From Haemaphysalis longicornis (lineage: Eukaryota > Arthropoda > Arachnida > Ixodida > Ixodidae): 64,000 bases of DNA. This document shows positions 11,055 to 22,126 of this stretch, piece by piece. The stretch's first letter is position 1. Every line of letters begins with the position of its first letter. The DNA lies in contig JABSTR010001153.1 of NCBI GenBank assembly GCA_013339765.2, positions 124,001-188,000 on the forward strand, read 5' to 3'. The notes under the pieces were generated by a model. That model made no database searches. It worked only from the letters and a program-made list of their open reading frames with translations, and was not told where the DNA came from. Both the position numbers and the translations under genes were made by a program.

Positions 11055-11600
11055 TCATCCTTCTCCACAGAGTGGGGATGGATGGATGGAAAGGACTTTA
11101 TTGGGTAAATCCTGCAGTAGGTAAAGTCTGGTTGACGGGACGACCTCAACGTGGCCGTGCGTTGCATCCTCTTGGGCAGCCCCACTCGACAGGGACCCCT
11201 TTGCGGAGTCCGTGCCTTTCGAGCGCCTTGAGAACCTGCTGGATGGCCCGCTCTTGATCCGACTTGTTGGTTGAGGCGATGGCGATTTGGAGATCTGCGG
11301 GGTATTCTGTGAAGCTGACGCCGTCTTGTATGGCTGCACAGTCCCATAGGATGTGCCAGCGATTGGCCGTACCTTGTTTGCAGATGTCGCACTGTGCGCT
11401 GGGATAATCGTCCGGGTACATGTGATGGAGGAGCGCTGGTGTGAGCACCGACGCAGTTTGGAGGCGTCGTAGGTGTACGGCTTCTTCCCTGGAAGCGCGC
11501 TGAAAGTACCGTCAGAGGGAATTCCCTGGAGCAGCGCACCCTCGCAGCTAATACAAAGACCTGGGGCGATGGCGCATATCAAAGCGGCCTCAAACAAACC
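11055..11600 (-). pseudogene. LINE 3' end with CDIC...HILWDC knuckle
   Basis: The minus-strand frame 11448-11146 contains QLLHHMYP-like text, CDIC and NRWHILWDC (CCHC knuckle). This is the ORF2 C-terminus of the same broad LINE group as 4968-5400 and 55310-56245. Downstream are CCCAATAAAGTCC and a short (ATCC)n tail at about 11075-11095. It is 5'-truncated and has frameshifts. Confidence 0.7.
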
Positions 11601-11865
11601 ACGCATTCATAAAGTACAGGCCAGCTCCCACGGCTATATAAGCCCGGGCGGGGCTTCAAGTATTTACGTACGACCCGACTCAAGTATGCCCGAGATACGC
11701 CTTGCGCTCAACAATGAGGACGCGCACGAGCCTTCGTGCTCACGCTGTGGCAGAAGTGCTTTTCGAAGCGGAACCGGAAAGCGGCTTCGAACAAAAAGCG
11801 GCGCCGAAATACCGACGCAAGAAAACGCAAAGGAGGCACGCTCCGCATATAAAACTGAGCTTTTT

Positions 11866-11886
11866 TAATCTCTCTCTCTCTCTCTC
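11866..11886 (+). repeat. (TC)n microsatellite
   Basis: About 9 TC units, 60 bp from the stop of membrane-protein copy 2. Confidence 0.85.
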
Positions 11887-11943
11887 AAGTATCACAGCAA
11901 CAGGGAAGGAAACACAGTTTGCAGCAGCAGCAACAACAGAGGG

Positions 11944-12195
11944 TCACCACCAGGGGTTTGTGGGCTCGGTGCGGTCGATGACGTCCACCCGGAGGAGCAC
12001 CAGGAAGACGAAGAGGATCACGGCGATCAGGAGCACCACGACGACGACCCCCACGACGGCGGCGATGATGATCTTCTTCTTCTTCTCGGGGTCCATGCCC
12101 CCTCCCGGCGCCCCTCCGCCGCCCGTGGCCGTGCTCTCCACCCCGGACATCTCGGACATGCCCGACATGCCCGACATGGCCGACTCGTCCGCCAT
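11944..12195 (-). CDS. small single-pass membrane protein, copy 2
   Basis: Minus-strand frame of 83 codons plus TGA, starting at an ATG in strong context (gccATGG) at 12195. An in-frame ATG 11 codons upstream is possible, but copy 1 lacks that Met, so the downstream start is preferred. Layout: Met/Ser/Gly-rich head (residues 1-33, one MSGM unit more than copy 1), MDPEKKKK (about 34-41), a hydrophobic helix of about 28 residues rich in Val/Ile/Leu, then RVDVIDRTEPTNPWW and stop. Substitutions relative to copy 1 are largely conservative inside the helix while the frame is kept, which argues that both are or were coding. The homology continues about 70 bp upstream of the ATG (TAGGGGAGTGTT block), so a genomic segment was duplicated. 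The function is unknown. The stop may be genuine, or a donor just before it may splice to an ectodomain exon. Confidence 0.6.
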   Translation of the reverse strand: MADESAMSGMSGMSEMSGVESTATGGGGAPGGGMDPEKKKKIIIAAVVGVVVVVLLIAVILFVFLVLLRVDVIDRTEPTNPWW

Positions 12196-12433
12196 GGCGA
12201 GGCCGGATAGGGGAGTGTTCTGGCGCACGAGAAGGGCCTAGCGCCGGATGCCGAGCGAGGAGGCTTCTTCCCCCGGTTCTGCTGGGATCCTGTCCCGATG
12301 ACGTCGATCGCTGTTGCCCAAGGCGCGGTCGAGGTCGGCGTGCCAAAAGGGAGCGTGACAGCTGCGGACGACTGGCGGAGCGGCTTGTGTTCCTTGGGAC
12401 GGCGCCCTAGCTTCACACAGTGGCGGCAGCGCG

Positions 12434-13150
12434 TGGCTTGGTTGGTTGGTTGGTGCCAGAAGAATGGCTCATACCCACTCAGGGGGACTGGCTAGGAAAT
12501 GGGTACTAACTGAGAGAGAGGAAAAAAAACTGGAGTCGGGATTAAAATAAATAGAGTGAATGCACGAAGTATACTCGGCTGTATATTAACGGGAATGAAA
12601 AGATAATAAGTAGACTACCAGGAAATGAGGTGTGGCAGCAGAGAGGACACACCAACAATAAAATTAACACTAATGAATAAGGAAATGATAGACAGAAGGA
12701 GAGCCGTGAAGAGTGCGTAAAGAAATAAAGCAAGAAGGTACGGCAGTGAAGGAGAGGCAGTGAGCGGGAAGGCAGTGAGTACAGGCGCTGACGTGTTTTA
12801 TAGAGCATCCAGCCCGCCATCTTGATCTACAGCGGCTAGCACGGTACACGACGAGACTCAGAAATGAATGAATGTACAGTGCAGCAAAGATCCCCGCGGC
12901 AAAAACCCAGGAATTTCGCCCCGAATGATAATATTAGAGGAACAGAGATTGGGGGGGGGGGGGGGGGGGGCAATTGATTAAAAGAGTTTTCCAGATATCT
13001 CTGCAGAAGAGGAAAAAATGTTCTATTGTCTCTAATTCATTACAAAATGCACAAAGGGGTGAGGGGGCCAGATAACAGCGGTGCAAATAATAATTTAAAT
13101 TTGGTACATCACAGCGAAAGTTAGTTAGGCTAACTTCACATTCTCGTGAT
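12434..13150 (-). pseudogene. LINE 3' end with CAFCNELETIEHF knuckle and (CAAC)n tail
   Basis: On the minus strand, the frame near 13060-12990 reads a knuckle (CAFCNELETIEHFFLFC) very like the one at 5650. It is followed by about 500 bp of UTR and by the CTAGCCAGTCCCCC...GTGGGTATG motif (12496-12470), then a (CAAC)n tail (12456-12436). The order knuckle, UTR, motif, short tandem tail is the same as at 5500-6140 and defines one LINE group. A G-run of about 20 at 12951-12970 interrupts the UTR/ORF border. Confidence 0.7.
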
Positions 13151-13559
13151 TGACTAATCCGACACTTCCATGAGTACCGGAGGTGCTCATGCTCTGAACC
13201 TATATACGCACATAGTTTCAGCCATGCTTTGTAGGAGGCCTAATCTACGAAAACGTGCCGACGTGAGGAAATGGTGGTGGTCCATAAAGTGGCGCATACC
13301 CGCACGTCGCTTCGTCGTCGTCGCAGTCGACATCTTGCCGTCGTACCCGCGGTTTCCCTCGACCTCTTTCGTTTGGTGCCACATCACTGAGATTCACTCG
13401 CAGAGATGTGGCTACAGCCGTCCGCGGTTACTTTCCCGAGACGAGGCGCTCAAACTATTAGCAGCTCGTCCCGGGTTTATCTGTGCTGTACCAAAAAAAT
13501 CTTTTTTTTTTTTTCCTTTTCTTCCAACGGCTCACGTCGATCGACCTTCTCTTTTACCA

Positions 13560-13692
13560 ATCCTCATATTTGACAGCACGCTTTCTTCTTGATCCTTTTT
13601 TTTGTGTGTGTGCGTTTCCAAATCACCGTTTTGTGAAGCGGTCACAGCCTATCAACGCTCCCGATCTTGGCCCATCCCCCAAGTGGGTATGT
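13560..13692 (+). mobile_element. LINE 3' UTR fragment with stem-loop motif
   Basis: Plus-strand UTR-like sequence ending at CTTGGCCCATCCCCCAAGTGGGTATG (13666-13691), the same motif as at 6072 and 12470. Its tail is lost where the next LINE begins, so that LINE inserted at or near this end. Confidence 0.55.
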
Positions 13693-13699
13693 TTCGCGA

Positions 13700-16392
13700 G
13701 ACAGTCCCGAGAAGGCTTTTCGTGGCCCCGTGATAAAAGATGGCGCAGGCCTGACCGTGCCAAGAGGCGCATAAGCGATATACTCGGTGACAACTTAAGA
13801 ACGGCACCGGAAGTTGCCGCTGTGCCTTATCACCGTAGCCGGATGTTTCTCCGCACGGCGCAAGTAGGGCGTTACTGGGAATATTTTGAACATGGCGTGA
13901 GCCGTTCCGTGATTTTTGGACTTAATGCTACTTAACTTGCCATTGGAGTTCCAGCATAGTCTCCTAGAATTTTTTAACCATATTTGGACGACAGGCGACA
14001 TTCCGTCATCGTGGAAGCTGGCCTGGGTGGTGCCGGTGCCTAAACCTAACAAAGATACAGCAGATGTCTCATCATACAGGCCGGTGTCGCTTACTTTCTT
14101 GTGTCTCAAAGCTCATGGAAAAGCTAGTCTGTGCCAGACTGATGTGGTGGCTAGAGCATCGGAAAAAGCTTCCTGCCTGCATGACTGGCTTCCGCCAGCG
14201 GCTGAGCGCCCAAGACAGTGTATTGGATTTGGTCAGCCACTTGGAACATAATAGAGCTTATGGCTTGTCCACCGTTGCGGTGTTTCTGATGTGGCTAAGG
14301 CATACGACTCTGTCTTGCCAAGTGCTATTTTGAGTCATCTGCAAGAAATGGGGGTGACAGGACACCTACTCCGCTTCATTCGAGTCTTCTTGACCGACCG
14401 CTTCATGCAGGTGCGGAATAGAGAATGTTTTTAGTTCAAAAAGAACTGTAGTACGAGGCGTACCACAGGGCAGTGTTTTGGTCGCCCATTCTCTTCAATG
14501 TAGCCATGTCCTGCCCTGCCTTCTACGCTGAAGAGTCCATCGGTCAAAAGCTCGTTTGTCAATATATGCGGATGACATCTGCATCTGGCTCACCGGATAC
14601 CAGACAAAGCGATTGCGTGTAACAGCACAACATGCGTTTCATCTGTCCAAGCGTATCTTTCAACAGTAGGGCTGACTATATCAGAGGAGAAATCGTGTTT
14701 TGTTCTATTTCCTGGTGTACGACGCCGGTCTGCGCGTCTCAGGATAGAACTGAATGGCATCCCCATCCGCCAAGCTAATCATGTTCGATTTCTAGGAATT
14801 GCTCTCGACCATAGGTTGAATTGGCGAAAAGGCCGTCGACTCTATGGTTTCCTCTGTGGCGCCCAGACTTAATGTACTGCGGAGAATTGCCGGTGTGACG
14901 TGGGGAAACCACCCAGCCTCTATGGTCAAGTTGCACGAAGCCTTGATCTTGAACCGAATGCTTTATCACTGCCTCTCATATCGCCTTCAGAGACACAATA
15001 CGAGCGGTTGGAATCCTTGCACAGGAAAGGGCTTAGGCTGTCTCTTCTTGGCGTCCCTCAAGCAGCTGGAAACAACAAGATCCTCCATGAGGCGCAGTCA
15101 ACACCCCTTTCGTCTTCAGGCGTCTCAACGTTTGCTTATGCAAGTGCTGCGCCTCGGAGAAACAAGTGCTGGCTTAGCATTGCTGCGGCATCTACGATTA
15201 AGGGTAGAGGTCTCGTGCTCATGCAACACTAAACACTCTTGGAGTGCTGTGTCCCAAATGGCCTGGAAAAGGGCTACTTGGACCCGCCTTGGTCCCACGA
15301 GAGTGTGGATTGTGCATTGACCATCCCTCATATGCGCTCGAAGCGTTGTAACACCTATTGCTGAAGCCCGATCGCTGGGTGCTGGAGCATTTGGAACGGG
15401 AATACGGGGACTCTCTGCACATATACACTGATGGATCGGTTGACAGCAAATAGTGGGGTGTGCGCGGCGGCTTTTTTTCATACCCAGTTTGAATATTTCG
15501 TGGGCTGCCAGGGTGACGCCTTTGGTTTCATCTACAGCGAGTGAGTGTGTTGCCATAGAAGCTGCGTTGCGCCAACTGTCATCGTTTGAAAGGCAAAAAG
15601 TCACAATATTCAGCGATTCAAAGTCAGCTCTTCACCTATTGCAGCGGGTATACCTGTTGAAAAGACCTGTCAGCGATCCCTACTCCTACTAAAGCGGCTT
15701 AAGCATGAAGGCTTCACCGTGCAATTCCAGTGGATCCCGTCGCACGTCGGTGTAGCGGGAAACGAACATGCTGACAGCTTAGCCAAGGACGCCTTATCTT
15801 CTACAGGACGGTTGCAAACGCGGTGCGATTTCCAACGCATACAGAAACAGACCGTTCGCGAGCACTTTAGGCAGCTGTGGCGACCAGTACATCAACCAGT
15901 CGTGACGAAGGGCCTGAAAAGAGCCGAAGCCTGTCTGCTCCACCGCGTAAGAACAGACTCAACCCGTACACCAGCTTGGCTACATAAAATCAACATTGTT
16001 TCATCCCCTTTGTGCCCCTCGTGCAGTGTGACTGGTGACATTGATCACTTCATTATGAACTGCTCCAAAACCAACCCTGAGCGGACGAACTTTTTTCGTG
16101 ATCTCCAGAAGTTAGGAGTGCCCCATGCTACATCAGAGGACATCATTTTTCCTAGGGACCACTGGATTGTGCGAAAAGAGGTGTCTCATCTCCTACTCGG
16201 ATTCTTGCAGTCCACAGGACTAAGTGAGGTGTGGTGACATAGCGGGTCTGTTATTTTAGGACTAAGTGATGTGTTATGACTTTGAGAGATTTGATATGGT
16301 ATTGGGGACGATTAGGCGGAGCAATTGCCGGCAGCTATGCAAGGCTAAGTCCGCCTTATTCAACAATACTTACTACTACTACTACTACTTGG
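13700..16392 (+). pseudogene. LINE with reverse transcriptase and RNase H, broken
   Basis: The largest retroelement here. Reading across frames in order: an IPSSWKLAWVVPVPKPNK entry to the RT (about 13985-14060), SYRPVSLT, a FRQRLSAQDSV block (about 14190), a VPQGSV segment (about 14462), YADDICIWL (the RT catalytic YADD, about 14565), FLGIALDHRLNW, and then an RNase H region with SDSKSALHL (about 15615) and PSHVGVAGNEHAD (about 15735). A terminal CPSCSVTGDIDHFIMNC knuckle follows near 16010-16060. At least five single-base frameshifts break the frame. The end is UTR plus a (TAC)n tail at 16366-16389. RT + RNase H + CCHC order fits the I group. The endonuclease and ORF1 are absent. Some frameshifts may be consensus errors. 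Confidence 0.8.
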
Positions 16393-16671
16393 ACTTAATA
16401 TGCTTATAAACGACTCCAGTGACGACAAACAAACTGCGTGAGACAAGGCAGACGATATCACGCATTCATAGCAAACCCCTTTCAAAACGCGCGCGCACTG
16501 ACGTCACGGGTCCGGCGCTTTGGCGGAGTGATACACTACATGAGGTGGTGCCGTTTGAGTTGTAACCGAGTATAGTCAGGACAGCCAAGCAACGCATGGC
16601 GCCATCTAGGGGCATGTTTGAAGCTATGTCCACGTGCATGTGACCCTCAATTTAATCGCTCAGAACCGCTT

Positions 16672-16750
16672 GGTCTCGTGGTGTAGTAGTTCCGCTCCTG
16701 CGAAGCACATATCCTAACACAGGTTCAAATCCCGCAACCGCTTTTTTTTT
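16672..16750 (+). mobile_element. tRNA-like SINE head
   Basis: Contains an A-box-like GTGGTGTAGTAGTTCCG and a B box GGTTCAAATCC followed by a T-run (Pol III terminator). The acceptor stem has two mismatches and no proper anticodon arm, so it is a tRNA-derived retroposon, not a tRNA gene. Confidence 0.55.
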
Positions 16751-17652
16751 CTTTTTCAAGGGTTTGTCATATTTTAATATTAACATTTGTTATCACGCAT
16801 ATAATCTATTTATGACATCTTTATGAATTGTAAATGGGATTTCTGGTATTTTCGTTGCCTTTTGGTCAGTTTCAGCTACTGCTTCTTGCACGTTTTTGCG
16901 GGTTTCCCCCTTTTAGGTCGGTTTCGGCAATTTATGTTTAATATTTTTCTACCCCATGGGTTTTCAACCATTGCAGGTCCCTTTTGGCTGCTATTTTTTC
17001 AGTTCGGGTGGTTTTGTATGCTTTAGATACGTTTATGCTGTGATATAACCCCCATAAGCATAGCTCAGGTGACGGCTGGCTATGCTGACTAGGAAACGCA
17101 TATATGCTGCCACGAGAGGCTGGTAAGCGCAGACTGCTGTTTTGAACTCCAGCCGAACGAACTCGCATATGCCATCTCTTGAAAGCCACAAACTTGAGAG
17201 GGTCGCATGGTCATTCCCTGTACCCAATACAACGACACCAACGACGACAAACGCCTCGATGACCGATGGTCCTCGCGTGGAAGAAGACAAAGGCGGCCAC
17301 TGCAGTCCTATTCATTCAGCTTCTTGGCCAATCTCCTGCCCCGACGAGGACGGAGGACATGACGATGCACAGCTGTAGAGTTTCATACTAATTAATAATA
17401 GAGGGAAATCTGTCGCCACTATCTAGGGGAGCCGCGGTTCGGCGAGCGTTCCGTCATGCACCGGGCAGGCACGTTCCACTTGTCCTTGGCATGGCTCATG
17501 AACAGGCTTTTCTGAAAAGTTGGCTCTGGCTGCAAAAAAAGCAGCAATATTACTGTAGAAGGTTCATGAAAGTTGTTTTGTTATCATAAAATTGAACCTA
17601 CATAGAGATTAATTTGTCAGTGATTATGTAGAAGCTTCAGCACGATGAACAA
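16751..17652. other. no gene recognised
   Basis: T-rich first half, then GC-richer sequence with one chance 78-codon frame at 17142. No conserved motif, splice context or repeat is identifiable. Confidence 0.4.
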
Positions 17653-18080
17653 GAAAAAAATTACACCATCTTCCTCTAGGGGAACCCTGAGTAGTATGCG
17701 AAGCAGCCATGGGGTCGACTGAAGTTCCCATTAGTTTTCAGTTCGTCGTTTCCGTTGACGTTCAGCTTCGCGTGCCTTCGTTGTATCAGTAGCTTCTTGA
17801 CGTAGTTTGAATGAGTGACGGACATAAGGCGCGTTCGAAGCACATGCTCTCGTCTCTGTAGCGCAGTGGGAAGAGCACCACGTACCTCCCGTTGCGGCCA
17901 AAGAGACGTGGGATCGAAACCGGGCGCCGCCTATTTCTTTTTATAGGTGACTGCGCTGACGTCAGCCCAAACGCTGACGGGGCTGAAGTGACGCGCATGC
18001 GCAGTAGAGTGCGGACGGCGGACAACGAGGGAGGGAGGGAGGGACCCAGACCCGAGCATGCGATGCTTTCGCATCTAAAA
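17653..18080 (+). mobile_element. composite SINE with 200-bp leader, copy 1
   Basis: About 200 bp of leader (TTACACCATCTTCC..., CATGGGGTCGACTGAAG...) precede a tRNA-like region with A box (TAGCGCAGTGGGAAGAGC) and B box (ACGTGGGATCGAAACC). A TTTCTTTTTATA stretch, a GC-rich body with CATGCGCAGTAGAGTG, and an end at GATGCTTTCGCATCTAAAA follow. The copy at 53997-54428 matches it end to end in the same orientation with few differences, so the 430-bp unit moves as a whole. Having the Pol III boxes in the middle rather than at the 5' end is unusual for a SINE. Confidence 0.75.
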
Positions 18081-19466
18081 AAAATGTTACCCTTTTTCGT
18101 TGATTTTGGCTTCGAGACAAAAAAGAAGCCACATGGCTTGCTAAGCCAAGTAGGTGAGGAACGTCGCTAGCGGTAATGGCGCCGCCCGCGACTGCAGCGA
18201 CAGATTTCCTACTAGTATATATTAGTATGAAACTATGTGCAGAGCAGGTTAAAGAGTTAAAGAACTCTTCTTGGCCCATTCCCCTTTATGGGCCACCACC
18301 CACCACCAACAGAGCTCGGGCTGGAATGAATTCCTTCATACAGGGCCACCGCGTGTGCCCCGTGTAGAGTGTAGAGGAAATAGGGAGTGAGAGAGGGGCA
18401 GTAACTCTATAGAGGGATGAACCAGTGTTTCCAATCATGGAAGCTCATGACAGTACCTTTCCCTCTTTTGTTTTATTGCGCTAGCAGTAACTTCGTTTTG
18501 CAAAAAAAAAAAAAAAGAAACCCGCGGTTTACGCGGTTCAGGGGCTCACGCGGGGGATCAAATCCGGGCGCTCCCTCCCCGCACCACGTATCACGTGACC
18601 GCACGTCATGCCTCCGTGTGTGAACGTGCGAGGCAGCCAGCACAGGCGAACTCGGTGTACCCTCTGGAGCGGCGTCGAGCTGGGATCGGGACGATTTCGC
18701 GAAGTTGTACAGACGATCCCCGCCTCGTATAACAATCCTTCGCTGTAGGTGGAATGCCTCTCGACCGACCGTCTGGCAACTTTGTTTCCACGACTCGCCT
18801 TGAGACACATACCCGGTTTCCTACGCAGCGCGGCAGAATATCTTGCGCGTTTGGCGCACGCGGGAGTGGCCGATACGGGGACCCTGCGGCAGCCAAACCG
18901 GTTTTTGGAGCGGCAGACGCGTGCGCAGACGTGTGGTGGTGGTTGTGGCAGAAACTTTTTTTTTATCCGAAGCTGCAGGAGCAGCGGCGCACTACAGTCC
19001 CCTAAGCGACGGCCAGAAGCCCGTGGGCCCTATCGGCGAGTTCGCCCAGCCGGATCACACACTCTCGCACTTGGTCGGAGCTGAGCAGCTCCAGCGTGGT
19101 AAGGGGCAGGGACGCTGCAAATGTCGTTGAAAGACGATCTTCTGCAGTCCCTGGCACGAAACTGCCGCGTCTCTGTTTCCCGTCCTATTTCGGTGCTCCC
19201 GTGATAACGATAATAGAAGTTTATTGAAGTCTATTCGATTTTCCCGCGATAATGATGATCATCATCATGATGGCTAGAAGCTCACACCTTGTATCGGGGC
19301 GTCGGTTGTGGACAGCCGATTCGAACGGCTGGCACGTCGTCTGCTGAGTGTTTCGCGTGCCGCCCGAGACACGAGCTCGCCTTGTGCGCGAAAGCTTCTT
19401 GTATTTTGTGATTAAAATACTGTTTTCAAGGCGTTTTTCTTTTCCCGGGTTGCTATCACCAAAATG
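18081..19466. other. no gene recognised
   Basis: GC-rich stretch with several overlapping chance frames (18473-19130) in all phases and an A-run at 18502. None shows conserved motifs. A possible unannotated LTR or UTR lies at 19200-19430 but has no diagnostic ends. Confidence 0.35.
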
Positions 19467-19682
19467 AAGAGAGAGAGAAAATGACTTTATTGAAGGTTCC
19501 TGCGGAGGGTAGGGACCTCGGCCACGCAGGGCCTGTCCTTCCTAGACGAGTATTAGGTCGTCCCCGAAGCAGTGCCTCGCGGGCGTCGGCGCGGTCGGTG
19601 CGTGGTGGGTGTTCGGGTGTTGACCCGCCGACCCCCCGACGACGCTTCCCTACGCTTCTGCCTCTGCTCACGTTTAGTTTTA
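19467..19682 (-). mobile_element. possible LINE 3' tail
   Basis: The minus strand ends in CTTCAATAAAGTCATTTTCTCTCTCTCTTC, a polyadenylation-type signal followed by a TC tail as in the other LINE ends. No knuckle is readable in the GC-rich upstream part. Confidence 0.4.
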
Positions 19683-20512
19683 TTAAAGGGACAGACAACC
19701 GATTCTTGTGGAGTGCGTGCTTCTCTAGCTCATACGAAAGCCAGCGTTTTCTGTAATTGGGTAACCACAAGGAATTTATAAACAAATTGGCGGAAACAAT
19801 TTTAATTTGGCACTAAACTTCAAGTCTGAAAGGCGCCGTATAGTGTCGAAACGTGACACTACCGTACATGTCCCGGTCACGTGACGAGCAAGCCTTACAG
19901 CTACTTAAACGTTTATTGACTCATCGAAAACCTATTAGCACAAGTGTTTGTATAAGTTTAGACTGTGATCTGTTTGCCATTTCGAAGAGCGCCGCAAAAC
20001 CTTAATCGCATGCAACTAACAGCTCAGTTAAGGTTTCGGAAATCTGGGCCCGTCTGCCCGAACGCGGTAAGTGTGGGAATAAGTTCTCAAATACGACTTT
20101 AGCGCTGTCTAGGTAAGAAGTCGTTCGCCCGAAACTGATACAAACGCTTGGTTAAGGTAGCGTTTCCGTCGGGTGTTCTGGCAACCGGCTTATTTGCCGG
20201 GGCCGACTTCGACTTATTGGCGACTTATTCGTAAGCGGGAACTTAAACAAGAACTTATGCGTACGGGCAAACGGGCCCTGGATTGGGTAGCTGTTGGCGT
20301 GGCGGCTCTTTATAACGTGAAAAAAATCACGCCATATCCACGGAATGAATGATGATAAGTGGGGCGAAGCTCGAGAGGGGGAGATCATCGGTAACCGTAA
20401 CTCTCCCGTGAAAGTTCGCCCATTACATCATTAAGAAAGACGTAAGACTGTGTGCGTACATTGTACAAATCAACTTTTATTTTGTTCTTGTTCGTTTGTT
20501 GTTGTTGTTGTA

Positions 20513-20815
20513 GGGTTCGTGAGGCTGCAAGCAAGCGCTCGTATCGGCAGGCAAACCCCGATGCAGTGAGAGCTCGCGAGGCGGCTGCAAAACGCATCAA
20601 GCGAGCTCAGCCCGAAGCTGCCGACGCGCGGTTTAAGCGCGACTTTCTAGACGAGATGCTTCGGCCTCTCTTTCGCGCACGGCGGGATCCTGTCGGCGAG
20701 CGCGCGCTGCCGCCGCCCTGCGCGCCCTCCGCTCCGCAGCCTTGTCAACAACCACCTCCTCCATCCGGTGACTCGTTGCGAAAGAGGAAGCGCGTCAACA
20801 GCGATTGCCTTTTAT
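20513..20815 (+). CDS. possible terminal exon with REA-x-x-KR repeats
   Basis: The frame opens right after a pyrimidine-rich tract and AG acceptor (TTGTTGTTGTTGTTGTAG, ending about 20512) and runs about 100 codons to TAG at 20813-20815. Residues 1-40 hold two repeats of the form REAA(S/A)KR-x4-(N/Q)P-(D/E)-A. A KRDFLDEMLRPLFRARRDP segment, a Pro-rich linker and a basic KRKR end follow. Such basic 18-23 residue repeats are known from STPR-domain proteins and from the N-termini of arthropod Helitron-associated proteins; the assignment is inference. The cysteine cluster usually following in Helitron proteins is absent. It could be a decayed transposon fragment, and no upstream exon was found. 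Confidence 0.4.
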
Positions 20816-20831
20816 AGTGTCAGTCACGTGC

Positions 20832-20943
20832 GAGTGACGTCATCATGACGTCACTCACACCAGCGCCACCTGCGAGTGAGTCATCGAACTAGGCGGTCAC
20901 GTAGCGCCACCTGCGAGTGAGTCATCGAACTAGGCGGTCACGT
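20832..20943 (+). repeat. CRE-type palindrome plus 41-bp tandem duplication
   Basis: 20832-20856 is a perfect 12+1+12 palindrome containing TGACGTCA twice. It is followed by two identical 41-bp units (20862-20902 and 20903-20943) starting AGCGCCACCTGCGAGTGAG. They lie just after the stop of the possible exon. Confidence 0.9.
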
Positions 20944-21239
20944 ACCACGAGACACAAGGGATGGACTGACCCACGGCTTTAGGAGCTCCGCCCCTAAAAA
21001 GCGTGTTCGCGCCAGGCCAAGGGTCTGTTGATTCTGGCCTGTGCCCACTGCCCGCAAGCAGTCGGTGCTTATGGCAACAGCACGCCAATGAGAACTAGCT
21101 AGCGCGCCAGTGTCAGCCTGCGCGCGTTCTGTGAACTAGTTCGTGGATCAGTGAACGTTACGGCTCAAAAAAAGGTGAACTCAGTATAAAAAACATCGGC
21201 CGAAAACGAAAAAGTCAACTTATAAAAAGAAATAGAATT

Positions 21240-21340
21240 AATGCAGCCCCGGGGATTCGAACTCGTGGCTTGCAAAATACTTCCAATGACATACCTAGCG
21301 CTCCAGACCACTCGGCCACGAGCGAGCGCTACCGACCTTG
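21240..21340 (-). mobile_element. tRNA-Leu/Ser-like SINE head
   Basis: The minus strand reads GTGGCCGAGTGGTCTGGAGC (A box), a long variable-arm-like middle and GAGTTCGAATCCCCGGGGC (B box). The length between the boxes fits a class II tRNA ancestor. The cloverleaf is incomplete and no 3' CCA stem closes, so it is a retroposon head. Confidence 0.55.
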
Positions 21341-22126
21341 GAAATATAAGGTATATAATGTATAACCAGTTTACACTTTTATTTATTTTTAGCATTTCAA
21401 GCAGCTTGGGTGACTATTTGTTTATTGCGCTCGTGCAGCAAGCGTCCCACAAGTTTCCACAATTTCTCAGACGGAAAAGCGTTCGCAGATGTGCGGTCGT
21501 GCTGCTGACCGCTGTGCTTGTTCACCCAGCGCAAAAAAAAAATGCTTCCTGCTCCCTAGTTTTGCGCTGTACGGCGAAAGTTTCAGTTGATTTTATGTGC
21601 TTAGTACCTATGTTGACTTCGCTGACTCTTCTCCCGCCTTCAAGTGGCCTTATAGGTTTTCCTACTAGCGTACCAGTCAGCGAAGCGTCGCATGTGCACT
21701 TGTGCACCGCTTGTGTGGAGCGACCCGGACTCGGAGCTAGATACAGTGTACAAACTAACAAAGTAAAGGAAGTCCCATTCTTCCATTCACAAACGTTTTG
21801 TGGCTTAGTTTCAACTGAGCGAGCGAATTGCGCCGACCGTTGGCGGCCAGCGGACTAAACGCTCGGCCGACTGACTCTGTCGGAAGGCCGGCGAGCCGTG
21901 CAGTAGCGCAGCCAATTGCCAGCTAATCTCCTGCTGACGTCACACGAAAACGCCACAGAAAATGGGCGAGGGTGCAGAGAGTAGGACAGCATTTTCGAAT
22001 TCATTTTTCTACTAAATAAATTCGCGTAAACGCACTCAGAGTGTTCGAAACAGGGCCCAGGGACTCCGGACTACAATTTGCGCCCGTAATCCCGCAATGT
22101 TTACAAATCACTTCAGTGCCCCTTTA

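Noticed and set aside
11625..11650. TATATAAG followed by GC-rich sequence as a promoter
   Set aside because: The word fits a TATA box, but no plausible transcript or conserved frame follows on the plus strand.
11702..12416. 179-codon plus and 153- and 129-codon minus frames around copy 2
   Set aside because: Shadows in other frames over membrane-protein copy 2 and GC-rich flanks; none is conserved with copy 1.
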